Below, piece by piece: positions 1-9,865 of a stretch of 64,000 bases of DNA (position 1 is the stretch's first letter; every line of letters begins with the position of its first letter). The notes under the pieces were generated by a model. It saw nothing but the letters and a program-made list of their open reading frames with translations, made no database searches and was not told the origin of the DNA. This stretch comes from Pseudomonas fluorescens (GTDB taxonomy: Bacteria > Pseudomonadota > Gammaproteobacteria > Pseudomonadales > Pseudomonadaceae): contig NZ_JSAK01000043.1 of assembly GCF_000802965.1 (NCBI RefSeq), positions 62,001 to 126,000 on the forward strand, read 5' to 3'. Position numbers and translations under genes: made by a program.

Positions 1-329
1 TGATTGGCTTGCCTGGCAATCCGGCATCGACTCTGGTGACTTTTGCCTTGTTGACTCGGCCTTATCTCTTGCGTCGTCAGGGTGTCAGAGAGGTCGAACC
101 GCTGAAAGTAAAAGTACCGGCAGGGTTTGACTGGCAGAAAGCCGGGAATCGACGCGAGTACTTGCGCGGTCGTCTGGAAAATGGCCGGGCCATCATCTAC
201 AAAAATCAAAGTTCCGGTGTGCTGCGTAGCGCTGCTTGGGCTGATGGATTGGTTGAAGTGTTGGAGGATCGCACGCTGGTCGCGGGTGACAGTGTTTACT
301 TCATTCCGCTGAGCGAAGTCCTGGGTTGA
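1..329 (+). CDS. moeA: Molybdopterin molybdenumtransferase MoeA, 3' end only
   Basis: The reading frame is already open at the left edge, so only about the last 108 residues are present; the start lies outside the window. The visible part begins with the conserved GLPGNP motif of the MoeA/MogA fold and runs into the C-terminal beta-barrel domain IV, with the typical GRL and SSGVLRS segments. In the family MoeA inserts molybdate into adenylylated molybdopterin in the cytoplasm, the last common step of molybdenum cofactor synthesis. The frame closes with TGA at 327-329. The gene converges on a small minus-strand gene with a stem-loop between them. Confidence 0.85.
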   Translation, partial: IGLPGNPASTLVTFALLTRPYLLRRQGVREVEPLKVKVPAGFDWQKAGNRREYLRGRLENGRAIIYKNQSSGVLRSAAWADGLVEVLEDRTLVAGDSVYFIPLSEVLG

Positions 330-340
330 AACGGGTAGCC

Positions 341-385
341 GTCATGTCACGCAAGCCCGGCGTGAACCGGGTTTTGCGTTCATGA
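341..385. terminator. Stem-loop between convergent genes, possible terminator
   Basis: Nested complementary arms: GTCATG/CATGAC outside, ACGCAA/TTGCGT and CCCGG/CCGGG inside, with a six-base loop. It lies between the moeA stop and the stop of the minus-strand gene at 390. The T-run is short, so termination in either direction is an inference. Confidence 0.4.
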
Positions 386-389
386 CTGA

Positions 390-701
390 TCAGTGAGCCA
401 GGAGCAGTGTCACGAGCTGGTCGAAGCGACTATTGGCGATCCAGCCCAGTAGCCCAAGAACGACGGCGGTTCCCCCTGCGGAATAGGCAAGTCGGTGTTT
501 GATGGTTTTGACGTCGCTGCGAACTTCTTCCATGTCACGGCGGATGTACTTGAGGTGTGTTTCCAACTCTACGACGCGAGGTTCCATATCAACTTCTCCA
601 TTGGGTTTTGCACTGTTTTTGAGTTCGGCCGGTTGAGTGGCCCGTTTCTCTGCGAGCGGTACGACCGGAAACACCGGTAGCCTGAGGTCATGGCTTTGCA
701 T
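390..701 (-). CDS. Small membrane-anchored coiled-coil protein
   Basis: 103 residues from the ATG at 701, chosen because AAGGA lies about seven bases upstream; the frame stays open to 764 but without a better start. Residues 1-40 are polar. A charged helical stretch follows (about 39-68, RDMEEVRSDVKTIKHRL), predicted to form a coiled coil, then one hydrophobic segment (GGTAVVLGLLGWIA) near the C-terminus. This resembles small holin-like or DUF1640-like tail-anchored proteins of proteobacteria, but I recognise no specific family. No function is assigned. It is convergent with moeA and divergent from the lipid kinase gene. Confidence 0.6.
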   Translation of the reverse strand: MQSHDLRLPVFPVVPLAEKRATQPAELKNSAKPNGEVDMEPRVVELETHLKYIRRDMEEVRSDVKTIKHRLAYSAGGTAVVLGLLGWIANSRFDQLVTLLLAH

Positions 702-821
702 GGCACGTCCTTGTGTTGTCCTGCTGATGACTGAAAACCGTGGGCACCAAAGTGTACCAATCACACTTTTTGGTCAATTGAGCCGATTCCTCACGTTTTG
801 TAAGAAAAATCCTGCCGTGTA

Positions 822-837
822 GGACGCAACAGCGTCC
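822..837. other. Short perfect stem-loop upstream of the lipid kinase gene
   Basis: GGACGC-aaca-GCGTCC, a six-base-pair stem with a four-base loop, about 90 bases before the ATG at 929. It has no T-run and no known role. The rest of 702-928 shows only an AT-rich stretch that could carry promoters for the two divergent genes. Confidence 0.3.
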
Positions 838-928
838 AGCTGGAAATAATTCAAATTTCAAGCGACTTTTATCGGGTGCAACGAGGTCAACATCTCCCGT
901 AGGCCATTCAAATCCGGGAGCGACAATA

Positions 929-1846
929 ATGAGCGAACGCAAGGCGCTATTGATTTTGCATGGCAAGCAGGCGCTAAACGAGGAGGTTCGTGCTGCTGTT
1001 GAAAGCAAGCGCGAAAAAGGTTGGGAGCTGGCCGTTCGCGTGACTTGGGAGGCCGGCGACGCACAGCGGTTGGTGGATGAGGCGTTGGCAGCAGGATACA
1101 GTCGGATCATCGCTGGCGGTGGCGATGGCACCGTGCGTGATATCGCCGAAGCCATCGCTGCGCAATCGAAGCAGGCCAGCCTGGTGTTGATGCCACTGGG
1201 AACCGCCAACGATTTTGCGCGCGCTGCCGGTGTTCCGCTGGAGCCTGCCGAGGCACTGGATTTATTGGACGTAGCGCCTAGCGCCATCGACCTGGGAGAG
1301 GTTGGCGGGCAGATATTCCTGAACATGGCCACCGGCGGATTTGGCAGTCAAGTCACGGCTAACACTTCCGAGGACTTGAAAAAGGTGCTCGGTGGCGCGG
1401 CTTATCTGTTTACCGGCCTCACACGCTTCAGCGAGTTGCACGCAGCGTATGGCGAGTTACACGGTCCGGACTTTCAGTGGAGTGGCGAGTTGCTGGCCTT
1501 GGGTATCGGCAATGGCCGGCAGGCGGGTGGCGGTCATGTGTTGTGTCCGCAGGCACTGGCTGACGACGGTTTGCTCGATATCAGTATTTTGCCGGCCCCG
1601 CAGGAGGTAGTGGGTACCTTGAAAAACCTGCTGGCTGATGGCTTTGGCATCGACAATATGTTCGTGCGGGCGCGGTTGCCATGGGTTGAAATCAAGGTGG
1701 CCGAAGGTCTTTACATCAATCTCGATGGCGAACCGCTGGAAGGTGACAGCCTGCGTTTCTCGGCGCGACCGGCAGCATTGCTGGTGCATCTGCCTGAGCA
1801 ATCGCCGCTGTTAAGCACGACTCAACCTGTCAGTCGTCCAGACTGA
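929..1846 (+). CDS. yegS: YegS/DAGK-type lipid kinase
   Basis: 305 residues, a normal length for the YegS branch of the diacylglycerol kinase catalytic family. The N-terminal Rossmann-like domain carries the nucleotide-binding GGGDGT motif at about residue 72, followed by the MPLGTANDFA motif. The C-terminal part is the beta-sandwich of the same fold, with the conserved LDGEP near residue 273. These enzymes phosphorylate membrane lipids such as phosphatidylglycerol at the cytoplasmic face in an ATP- and Mg-dependent way; the substrate here is unknown. The start has GGGAG about eight bases upstream. The 3' end overlaps the end of the convergent response regulator gene by 17 bases. Confidence 0.85.
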   Translation: MSERKALLILHGKQALNEEVRAAVESKREKGWELAVRVTWEAGDAQRLVDEALAAGYSRIIAGGGDGTVRDIAEAIAAQSKQASLVLMPLGTANDFARAAGVPLEPAEALDLLDVAPSAIDLGEVGGQIFLNMATGGFGSQVTANTSEDLKKVLGGAAYLFTGLTRFSELHAAYGELHGPDFQWSGELLALGIGNGRQAGGGHVLCPQALADDGLLDISILPAPQEVVGTLKNLLADGFGIDNMFVRARLPWVEIKVAEGLYINLDGEPLEGDSLRFSARPAALLVHLPEQSPLLSTTQPVSRPD

Positions 1847-2486
1847 TGATCTGCTCACGAACCGCGAACAGCACCAGGCCAGCCACATCGAAAATCTGCA
1901 AGCGTTTCATGATCTGCGAGCGGTGGGTTTCGACAGTCTTGACGCTCAGGCCCAGGCCGTTGGCGATTTCCCGGGTGGATTTGCCGCGAACGATCAGTCG
2001 AAGGATTTCCAGCTGACGAGCAGTGAGGTTATGCGAGTCAGCAGACTCCGGCTGGTTTTTTTGCCGGGTGAGCGCTTGGGTAATAACGGTATGGGCGATG
2101 GCCGGGCTCAGGTAGCGTTCATTGTTACGCAAGGCTTCCAGTGCATGTTCCAGTTCGGTGGCCGTGGTGTCCTTGAGCAGATAGCCATGGGCCCCGGATT
2201 CCAGCGCCTGCATGATGAGTGCGGGGTCGGTGTGCATCGACAGGATCAGCACCTTGCTCTGCGGGCGAATTCGCTTGAGTTGCGTCAAGGCCTCGAGGCC
2301 ACCGGTTTGCTTCATGGAAATATCCAGCAGCACAATGTCCGGGGACAAATGCTCAACCATCGCGAGTAATTGCGAGCCGTCATTGGCCTCGCCAATAACC
2401 GCGTACCCAGGAAGGTCCATCACCAGGGCGCGCACGCCAGCCCTGATCAGCGAGTGGTCATCCACCAGAAGTAAGTTACAAGTCAA
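1830..2486 (-). CDS. NarL/FixJ-type response regulator
   Basis: 218 residues. The N-terminal receiver domain has the acidic pair near residues 9-10 (LVDDH), the phospho-acceptor Asp55 in IVLLDIS and the conserved Lys in YLLKD. The C-terminal LuxR-type helix-turn-helix runs from about 150 to 210 (LTARQLEILRLI to SVKTVETHRSQIMKRL). It is therefore a phosphorylation-controlled DNA-binding regulator. The ATG overlaps the stop of the upstream histidine kinase by four bases (ATGA), so the two are translationally coupled and form one system. Target genes cannot be told from the sequence. Confidence 0.9.
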   Translation of the reverse strand: MTCNLLLVDDHSLIRAGVRALVMDLPGYAVIGEANDGSQLLAMVEHLSPDIVLLDISMKQTGGLEALTQLKRIRPQSKVLILSMHTDPALIMQALESGAHGYLLKDTTATELEHALEALRNNERYLSPAIAHTVITQALTRQKNQPESADSHNLTARQLEILRLIVRGKSTREIANGLGLSVKTVETHRSQIMKRLQIFDVAGLVLFAVREQIISLDD

Positions 2487-3457
2487 TGCATAACCTTATT
2501 CGTACTGGCCCGCTCGAACGCGCGAGGCGCCCAGGGGAAGAGGGCTTCGATTTGTGTGCCTTTGCCAGGTTCGCTGGTGACGGTCAGGGTGCCACCCAGT
2601 TGATTGATGCGTTCCGACATCCCGGCCATTCCGCGTTGCCCCTCGCGGCCGGGGTCGGTGGCGGGCGAAAACCCCTGGCCGTCGTCACTGATCAGCAGTG
2701 ACAGGCCTTTTGGTAAACGCTGCAGGCAAACCAGCAGGTTTTTCGCTTCGGCATGCCGCAGCATGTTGGTGACGGCTTCCTGAGTAATTCGAAAGGCCGC
2801 CACTGCCATTTCTTCGGGAATACCGGTCAGACGCTGATGGCATTCCAGGCTCCAGTGCACGGGGGTATTGGCGAGTGTCTTGAGCAAATGCGCACGCAGG
2901 CTCGCCTCCAGCCCAAGACTGGCCAGCTGCCTGGGATTGAGGATGGCCGAAACATCACGAACTTTGGTGAGAGTTTCTTCCAGCGTGTCGCAAAGCACCG
3001 TGCATTGTTCCTGGAGCTCTTCCGGCATTCGGCGTTTGAGCCAATCACTTTGCAGTTTGGCAGCGGTCAGCAATTGACCGATGTCGTCATGGAGTTCTCG
3101 ACTGAGTCGATGGCGTTCGTTTTCCTGGACTTGCAGCAAGCGATCGGCCAGTTCCTGGGGCTGAAATTTGATTGACTTGCGTGACAGGCAGTACTGCACC
3201 CAGACACAGCTCAACGCCGCGATGTCGAGTATCAACAGACTCAGAGGCAGGGTGGTGGACAGGCTGTAGACCAGCAAGCTGCCAAGCGTTGCACAGGCGC
3301 ACAGCAATAGGGTGAACCGTCGGGCGTTTTCTCGGGAGGGTGGCCACTTGGCGATGGACTTGAGACTGGCGTACATAGCGGATGGAGCCAATGGATGTTC
3401 GCTGCGGGCAGACCGGTCATTCTGGCTGACAGGCCTATGTTTTGTAGTGTTGGGCAT
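2483..3457 (-). CDS. Membrane histidine kinase of the HisKA_3 (NarX-like) class
   Basis: 324 residues from the ATG at 3457; a TTG three codons upstream is an alternative. Two membrane segments (about 49-66 and 71-89) leave almost no periplasmic loop, so the signal is probably sensed in or at the membrane. The dimerisation/phosphoacceptor motif RHRLSRELHDDIGQLL places the phospho-His at residue 123. A HATPase domain follows, with EAVTNMLRHA (N box), DDGQGF (G1) and GQRGMAGMSERI (G2). It is the partner of the response regulator encoded immediately downstream with a four-base overlap. Confidence 0.88.
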   Translation of the reverse strand: MPNTTKHRPVSQNDRSARSEHPLAPSAMYASLKSIAKWPPSRENARRFTLLLCACATLGSLLVYSLSTTLPLSLLILDIAALSCVWVQYCLSRKSIKFQPQELADRLLQVQENERHRLSRELHDDIGQLLTAAKLQSDWLKRRMPEELQEQCTVLCDTLEETLTKVRDVSAILNPRQLASLGLEASLRAHLLKTLANTPVHWSLECHQRLTGIPEEMAVAAFRITQEAVTNMLRHAEAKNLLVCLQRLPKGLSLLISDDGQGFSPATDPGREGQRGMAGMSERINQLGGTLTVTSEPGKGTQIEALFPWAPRAFERASTNKVMH

Positions 3458-3884
3458 CGACTTCAACGGGACGCACTTCTGTATGAGAAATCCAGCCTGG
3501 AACTTGATCGGGTCGCAGCCCTGACAATCACATTGCCATTAATTGACGTCAACTAATGGGCGGCATGATAGCACCTAAGATACCGTTGGTCGCGCTTGTG
3601 ATAGATGTCCATTAAGTCAGGAATCAAGACGTTTTGGACGTTAGTTCCATAAAGGGAAAAGTGGCGTTGTTGTCGCCGGGAAGAGTCGGATGTGCGTAGG
3701 TATATTGGCTGTTAATACCAGGCAACACCCTAGGCAAGGCGGGTAGTCCAGCTATCGAGGGGAATAGTTATTTGTTTAGAGTTGTCGTGAATAGGTATGA
3801 AATATTCAATAACGACATACGTGGACTCAAATTTTTAAGCAGTCATCGCAGTAAAATTATGCGCTACGACTCCGCTCTGCGGAT
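3458..3884. other. 427-bp intergenic region, AT-richer than its flanks
   Basis: No convincing reading frame. It contains a perfect ten-base palindrome TTGACGTCAA at 3543-3552, about 85 bases upstream of the kinase start, and a distinctly AT-rich block at about 3770-3860. The palindrome could be an operator for the two-component genes, but nothing ties it to a named regulator. Confidence 0.35.
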
Positions 3885-4355
3885 TTAAGCCTGCCGCTCT
3901 GCGTAGGAAACAAGTGTGAATGGTCTGGAATTAACCGGTGGCTGAAACTGGCTTTGTCCGACCTGGAAGGCAAAGGCTTCGATCAGTGTGGTCTGTTCAC
4001 TTTCGTCGAGGCTCAGCTGGCCGGTTTCCTGATCGATAAGCTCAAGTTGCCATGCAATCAATGTCAGGCAATCTTTCAGCGCATTCAGGGCTTCATCGTG
4101 CAGGTCCATGTGATTCTGCGCGTGGTTCAACAGGCCATGAATGTGCAGGGAAAACTCGGAAACCGCCGCCAGCGCGAGAGCGTCTGCCTTGTTGGCGAGC
4201 TTGAGCAGGGTGCTGAGCATGCAATCGATGGCGTCCTTGTCATTGCTGATCAGTTGCAAATGACTCAGGCATTCCTCGGTTTTGGCCAGGAGTGTTTCGG
4301 CCTCGACGAGAAACTCGGGGACCCGCTTTGCCCATTCATTACGATTGTTCGGCAT
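3885..4355 (-). CDS. Small all-helical protein, possibly HPt-like
   Basis: 156 residues from the ATG at 4355, which has GGAG about eight bases upstream; an open extension to 4502 is Arg-rich and looks non-coding. The composition suggests a bundle of amphipathic helices rich in Leu, Ala and Glu over residues 5-125. There is no signal peptide, membrane segment or enzyme motif. The segment FSLHIHGLLNHA recalls the phospho-His helix of HPt domains, and cheV lies divergently next door, so a signalling role is possible, but the similarity is too weak for a family call. Confidence 0.6.
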   Translation of the reverse strand: MPNNRNEWAKRVPEFLVEAETLLAKTEECLSHLQLISNDKDAIDCMLSTLLKLANKADALALAAVSEFSLHIHGLLNHAQNHMDLHDEALNALKDCLTLIAWQLELIDQETGQLSLDESEQTTLIEAFAFQVGQSQFQPPVNSRPFTLVSYAERQA

Positions 4356-4817
4356 GCTTATCTCCACAACGTCATGACTAATGAGGGAATGTCGTGTGTG
4401 TCGACGAGGACGATCTGCGTCCCGACGTAACCGTTTCGTCGCGAGACCGCGCTCCGGCCTGCATGAATGCGGGCTGAGGAGTTTGAGAAGGTGGATGGCC
4501 ACTTACCTGCGATCGCACACAAAAGCCTGACTCCATTCATGCAATGAGAATGGCGTCACATTAATGGCTATTGGATATTGCGAATATCAGGTTGGGCCTG
4601 ATTGTGGGTAAGGGAAACCCTTATGCAGCGGAACTTAACGCGAAGACTGTGGTCGCGCCACAGAGAATGTAGCAGATGAAATTACATCGCCAGTAAAGCA
4701 TGATGTTAATGTGACATCAATGCTGGAGCATCGCATTTTGCTTGGGGTCAAGCTCCGGCAAAAACAGCCGATATCCCTCTATTAGCGAATTCATCAGAAC
4801 AAGAGCAGGAGTCATTA
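4356..4817. other. 462-bp divergent intergenic region
   Basis: It holds the upstream region of the small helical protein (left) and of cheV (right). The only strong signal is the FliA-type promoter at 4748-4774. The middle part (4550-4740) is AT-rich and without a usable frame. Confidence 0.5.
4748..4774 (+). promoter_or_regulatory. FliA (sigma-28) type promoter of cheV
   Basis: TCAAGCTC, 11 bases, GCCGATAT. This matches the flagellar sigma-28 pattern TAAAGTTT-N11-GCCGATAA at seven of eight bases in the -10 element, with exact spacing. It sits 44 bases before the cheV ATG and fits the expected co-regulation with motility genes. Confidence 0.72.
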
Positions 4818-5753
4818 ATGGCCGGCATTCTCGATACGGTAGACCAACGTACGCAATTGGTGGGTGAGAATCGCCTGGAAATTCTCATGTTCAGGCTGGC
4901 CGGGCGGCAATTGTTCGCGATCAACGTGTTTAAAGTTCAGGAAGTTTTGCAACTGCCGAAGTTGACCCTGATGCCTCAGCGCCATCCGTTCGTCTGCGGC
5001 GTCGTCAACCTGCGTGGGCAGACCTTGCCGGTGATCGATTTGTCCCAGGCCATCGGCATGCGTCCGCTGATACCCGGTCCCAACAGCACGATTATCGTCA
5101 CGGAGTACAACCGTTCGGTGCAGGCGTTCCTGGTCGGTGGCGTGGACCGCATCGTCAACATGAACTGGGAAGCGATTCTGCCGCCGCCGACCAGCGCTGG
5201 TCGCCAGCATTACCTGACGGCCATCAGCAAGGTCGACGATCAGTTGGTGGAAATCATCGACGTCGAAAAAGTCCTGGCTGAAATCGTCCCGTACAACGCC
5301 AAGGTTTCCCGCGACAAACTCGACGATCCGGTGCTGGAGCGTGCCCGTGGTCGCGAGGTGCTACTGGTGGATGACTCCAATGTGGCCCTCGCGCAATTGC
5401 GCGACACCCTCGGACAGCTGGGCGTGAAAATGCACATCGCCAGTGATGGCTTGAAGGCATTGAACATGCTCAAGGCCTGGGCCGATACCGGCGTGAACAT
5501 GACCGACAAGTTGCTGATGGTGTTCACCGACGCCGAAATGCCGGAAATGGACGGCTACCGCCTGACCACCGAAATCCGAAACGATCCGCGTCTGCGCGGC
5601 CTGTATGTGGTGTTGCACACGTCATTGTCCGGCAGCTTCAACGACTCGATGGTGAAGAAGGTCGGCTGCGACAATTTCCTCTCCAAGTTCCAGCCGGACA
5701 AACTCGTCGACGTGGTGCGCCAGCGCCTGATGCTCGACGCCGTGCCGGCCTGA
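4818..5753 (+). CDS. cheV: Chemotaxis coupling/adaptor protein CheV
   Basis: 311 residues with two domains. Residues about 17-160 form a CheW-like coupling domain (LEILMFRLAGRQLFAINVFK, then GVVNLRGQTLPVIDL). Residues about 175-305 form a receiver domain with LLVDDSN, phospho-acceptor Asp238 in FTDAEMPEMDG and the Lys of FLSKFQ. CheV proteins link chemoreceptors to CheA and tune the array through phosphorylation. AGGAG lies six to seven bases before the ATG. It stands alone, away from any che operon, behind a FliA-type promoter. Pseudomonads usually carry several cheV copies; which one this is cannot be told here. Confidence 0.93.
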   Translation: MAGILDTVDQRTQLVGENRLEILMFRLAGRQLFAINVFKVQEVLQLPKLTLMPQRHPFVCGVVNLRGQTLPVIDLSQAIGMRPLIPGPNSTIIVTEYNRSVQAFLVGGVDRIVNMNWEAILPPPTSAGRQHYLTAISKVDDQLVEIIDVEKVLAEIVPYNAKVSRDKLDDPVLERARGREVLLVDDSNVALAQLRDTLGQLGVKMHIASDGLKALNMLKAWADTGVNMTDKLLMVFTDAEMPEMDGYRLTTEIRNDPRLRGLYVVLHTSLSGSFNDSMVKKVGCDNFLSKFQPDKLVDVVRQRLMLDAVPA

Positions 5754-5770
5754 TCATGACCAGAAACCAC

Positions 5771-5839
5771 CTGTAGGAGCCGGCTTGCCGGCGATGGCGT
5801 CCGTAAGATCGCTATCGCCAGCGAGCCGGCTCCTACAGG
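5771..5839. repeat. REP pair (inverted), GGAGCCGGCTTGCCGGCGAT family
   Basis: Two head-to-head REP units: CTGTAGGAGCCGGCTTGCC on the left and its near complement ending GGCTCCTACAG on the right. They lie just downstream of cheV and upstream of the MOSC gene. Confidence 0.85.
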
Positions 5840-5949
5840 TTGAGTCCGTGAGGACGCTTTCCCCGGCGAGCAAGCGCTTCTGTCTTCAGCCTTTGATTCA
5901 GCAATCAAGCTCGTATAGGGTGGCGTTTTTGCCTCCCAGGGAGCTGGCC

Positions 5950-6756
5950 ATGCTGCGTCTGAGCGCGCTTTATCGTTATCCGTTGAAATCCGGCAAGGGC
6001 GAGACCCTTCAGCAGGTCACTCTCGATAAGCTCGGGCTGGACGGGGATCGACGCTGGATGCTGGTGGACGAGGCCAGCGGGCGTTTCCTGACTCAGCGCG
6101 CGGTGGCAGAAATGAGTCAACTCTCGGCGCTGTGGAATGCCGCCGGTGGCTTGACCCTCAGCGCCCCCGGCCACTCGCCGCTCGATATCGCCTTGCCTGC
6201 CAGCGATGCCGAATTGCGTGGTGTCACTATTTGGCGCGATACGTTACGTGTCCCCGATGCCGGTGACGCGGCGGCTGCCTGGGTCAGTGCGTTCATTGGC
6301 AAGCCGACGAGGCTGGTGCAAGTGCCGCTTGATCGTGCGCGGACTACACAGGCCGGATATGGCAAGGACGATGATCAGGTCGCATTTGCGGATGGTTTTC
6401 CGTTGCTGCTGATCGGGCAGGCGTCCCTGGAGGATCTGTCGCAAAAGGTCGGGCGACCATTGGAGATGCTGCGCTTCCGGCCGAACCTGGTGATCGAAGG
6501 CAGCGAGGCGTTTGCCGAGGATGGCTGGAAGCGCATTCGCATTGGCGATGTCGAGTTCCGCGTAGTCAAACCGTGCTCACGTTGCATTCTGACCACCATC
6601 GACCCGCAGACCGGTGAACGCAGCGCTGATCGCGAACCGTTCGCCACCTTGCAGAAATATCGGTCCGAGGCTGATGGTGCGATGTTTGGGCAAAATCTGG
6701 TCAATGACAGTAATGGCTGGCTGGAAGTAGGCATGCCGGTCACCATTCTTGAGTAA
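5950..6756 (+). CDS. MOSC domain protein (YcbX-like)
   Basis: 268 residues from the ATG at 5950, which is preceded by GGGAG; the frame is open further upstream but through a REP pair, so the longer form is rejected. The N-terminal MOSC_N beta-barrel (YRYPLKSGKG, then GLDGDRRWMLVD) is followed by the MOSC domain with the conserved Cys209 in VVKPCSRC, the residue thought to bind the molybdenum cofactor. Relatives such as E. coli YcbX and mammalian mARC reduce N-hydroxylated compounds. A hairpin terminator lies between this gene and the convergent ppnP. Confidence 0.85.
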   Translation: MLRLSALYRYPLKSGKGETLQQVTLDKLGLDGDRRWMLVDEASGRFLTQRAVAEMSQLSALWNAAGGLTLSAPGHSPLDIALPASDAELRGVTIWRDTLRVPDAGDAAAAWVSAFIGKPTRLVQVPLDRARTTQAGYGKDDDQVAFADGFPLLLIGQASLEDLSQKVGRPLEMLRFRPNLVIEGSEAFAEDGWKRIRIGDVEFRVVKPCSRCILTTIDPQTGERSADREPFATLQKYRSEADGAMFGQNLVNDSNGWLEVGMPVTILE

Positions 6757-6768
6757 AAACCGCTGAAC

Positions 6769-6807
6769 AAAAAAATGCCCGTGTTTTTGCACACGGGCAT
6801 TTTTTGT
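6769..6807. terminator. Bidirectional rho-independent terminator
   Basis: A-run, then TGCCCGTGT paired with ACACGGGCA around a short T-rich loop, then TTTTTT. It serves the convergent MOSC and ppnP genes. Confidence 0.9.
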
Positions 6808-6826
6808 CGCTGTGAACCCCAGGGTT

Positions 6827-7111
6827 TTAGCCGCGGTATTCGCACAGGTAAGCGGTGTCGACGGCCACTTTCAGCTGGAACTTGCTGTTGGCTGGCACAT
6901 TGAACTGGCTGCCGGCGGCGAAGGTTTCCCAGTCGTTGCCGTCTGGCAGTTTGACAGTCAGGGCGCCGGACACCACGTGCATGATTTCACGCTGGCTGGT
7001 GCCGAATTCGTATTCGCCCGGAGCCATGACGCCGATGGTCGCAGGACCTTCAGCGGTGCCAAAGGCGATCGACTTGACGGTGCCGTCGAAGTACTCGTTG
7101 ACTTTAAACAT
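6827..7111 (-). CDS. ppnP: Pyrimidine/purine nucleoside phosphorylase PpnP
   Basis: 94 residues, the normal length of the YaiE/PpnP (DUF1255) family. It is a single small cupin barrel with the family segments VKSIAFGTAEGPATIGVM near residues 13-30, PGEYEFGT, and PANSKFQLKV near the C-terminus. The E. coli enzyme splits several nucleosides with phosphate. The gene appears to stand alone and ends at the terminator shared with the MOSC gene. Confidence 0.9.
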   Translation of the reverse strand: MFKVNEYFDGTVKSIAFGTAEGPATIGVMAPGEYEFGTSQREIMHVVSGALTVKLPDGNDWETFAAGSQFNVPANSKFQLKVAVDTAYLCEYRG

Positions 7112-7180
7112 GGGCGATTCCTCGAAAAGGGCTTAAAAGGGCCGGCCAGTATGCACAAGGCCCAAGGCGTCGTCACCTGT

Positions 7181-7723
7181 CTAAAGCGGCAGAACCAGAG
7201 GCAACAGCCGTGCGGTATTGCGCGCATCTTCGAGCGCCCGATGTTGCTGGCCGGTGAACTGCAACCCGGCCAGTTGCAGGGCGCCGTTGAGCCCCAGCGG
7301 ACGCTCCAGCCGCCGGACCTTGGCAAAGCGCTGTTTCAGGTTCATGTGCGGCACATTGCTCAAGACGCTGTCGAGTTGCAGGCGTTGCCATTCCTGAAGC
7401 AATTGTTTGCGATCGTAATCGCCCCAACTGACCCAACCTTCAAGGCCTGTGTGATGTTGGCCCAGCCAACGCTCAAACGAGGCCCAGACCTCGCTCAATG
7501 GCTGCGCCGCATCGATATTGGCTTGGGTAATGTGCGTCAGTTCCCGGCAAAAAGGCGTGAGCAGGGGCCGACGCAGCGGTCGGACGAAGCGTTGGAAATG
7601 ATCCACTTCTCGCCCTTTACGATCCACCAGGGTGGCGCCGATTTCGATGATTTCCATTTCAGTTACTGGCCAGCCACCCTCATCGGTGGTGGCTTCCAGA
7701 TCTATGACCAGCCAGTGAGGCAT
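7181..7723 (-). CDS. 3'-5' exonuclease, DnaQ-like (ERI-1/KapD type)
   Basis: 180 residues from the ATG at 7723, which has GGAA about eight bases upstream; the longer frame begins with a TTG lacking a site. The DEDDh exonuclease fold is seen as WLVIDLEATTDEGG (motif I, Asp and Glu), ELTHITQANIDAAQPL before motif II, SWGDYDRKQLLQEW (motif II) and HRALEDARNTARL (motif III with His and Asp). Members trim single-stranded RNA or DNA ends; the substrate here is unknown. It follows atuF on the same strand but with no functional link. Confidence 0.85.
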   Translation of the reverse strand: MPHWLVIDLEATTDEGGWPVTEMEIIEIGATLVDRKGREVDHFQRFVRPLRRPLLTPFCRELTHITQANIDAAQPLSEVWASFERWLGQHHTGLEGWVSWGDYDRKQLLQEWQRLQLDSVLSNVPHMNLKQRFAKVRRLERPLGLNGALQLAGLQFTGQQHRALEDARNTARLLPLVLPL

Positions 7724-7794
7724 CGCCGGGTTCCTGGTATCCGCGTGCTGATAGGGTTTGAGCGTAGCCAAACCCGGCGGTTCCGCCTAGCGGC

Positions 7795-9756
<1,962 letters not shown>

Positions 9757-9794
9757 GTTCTGTTCCCTGGGTTATTGCGCTGAATTTGATGGCC

Positions 9795-9862
9795 TCATCG
9801 CGAGCAGGCTCGCTCCTACATTTGAAACGCATTCCAATGTAGGAGTGAGCCTGCTCGCGATG
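9795..9862. repeat. REP pair inside the atu operon
   Basis: TCGCGAGCAGGCTCGCTCC and its inverted copy GAGTGAGCCTGCTCGCGA around a 20-base centre. It sits between atuE and atuF, the only sizeable gap in the operon. Confidence 0.85.
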
Positions 9863-9865
9863 CTT

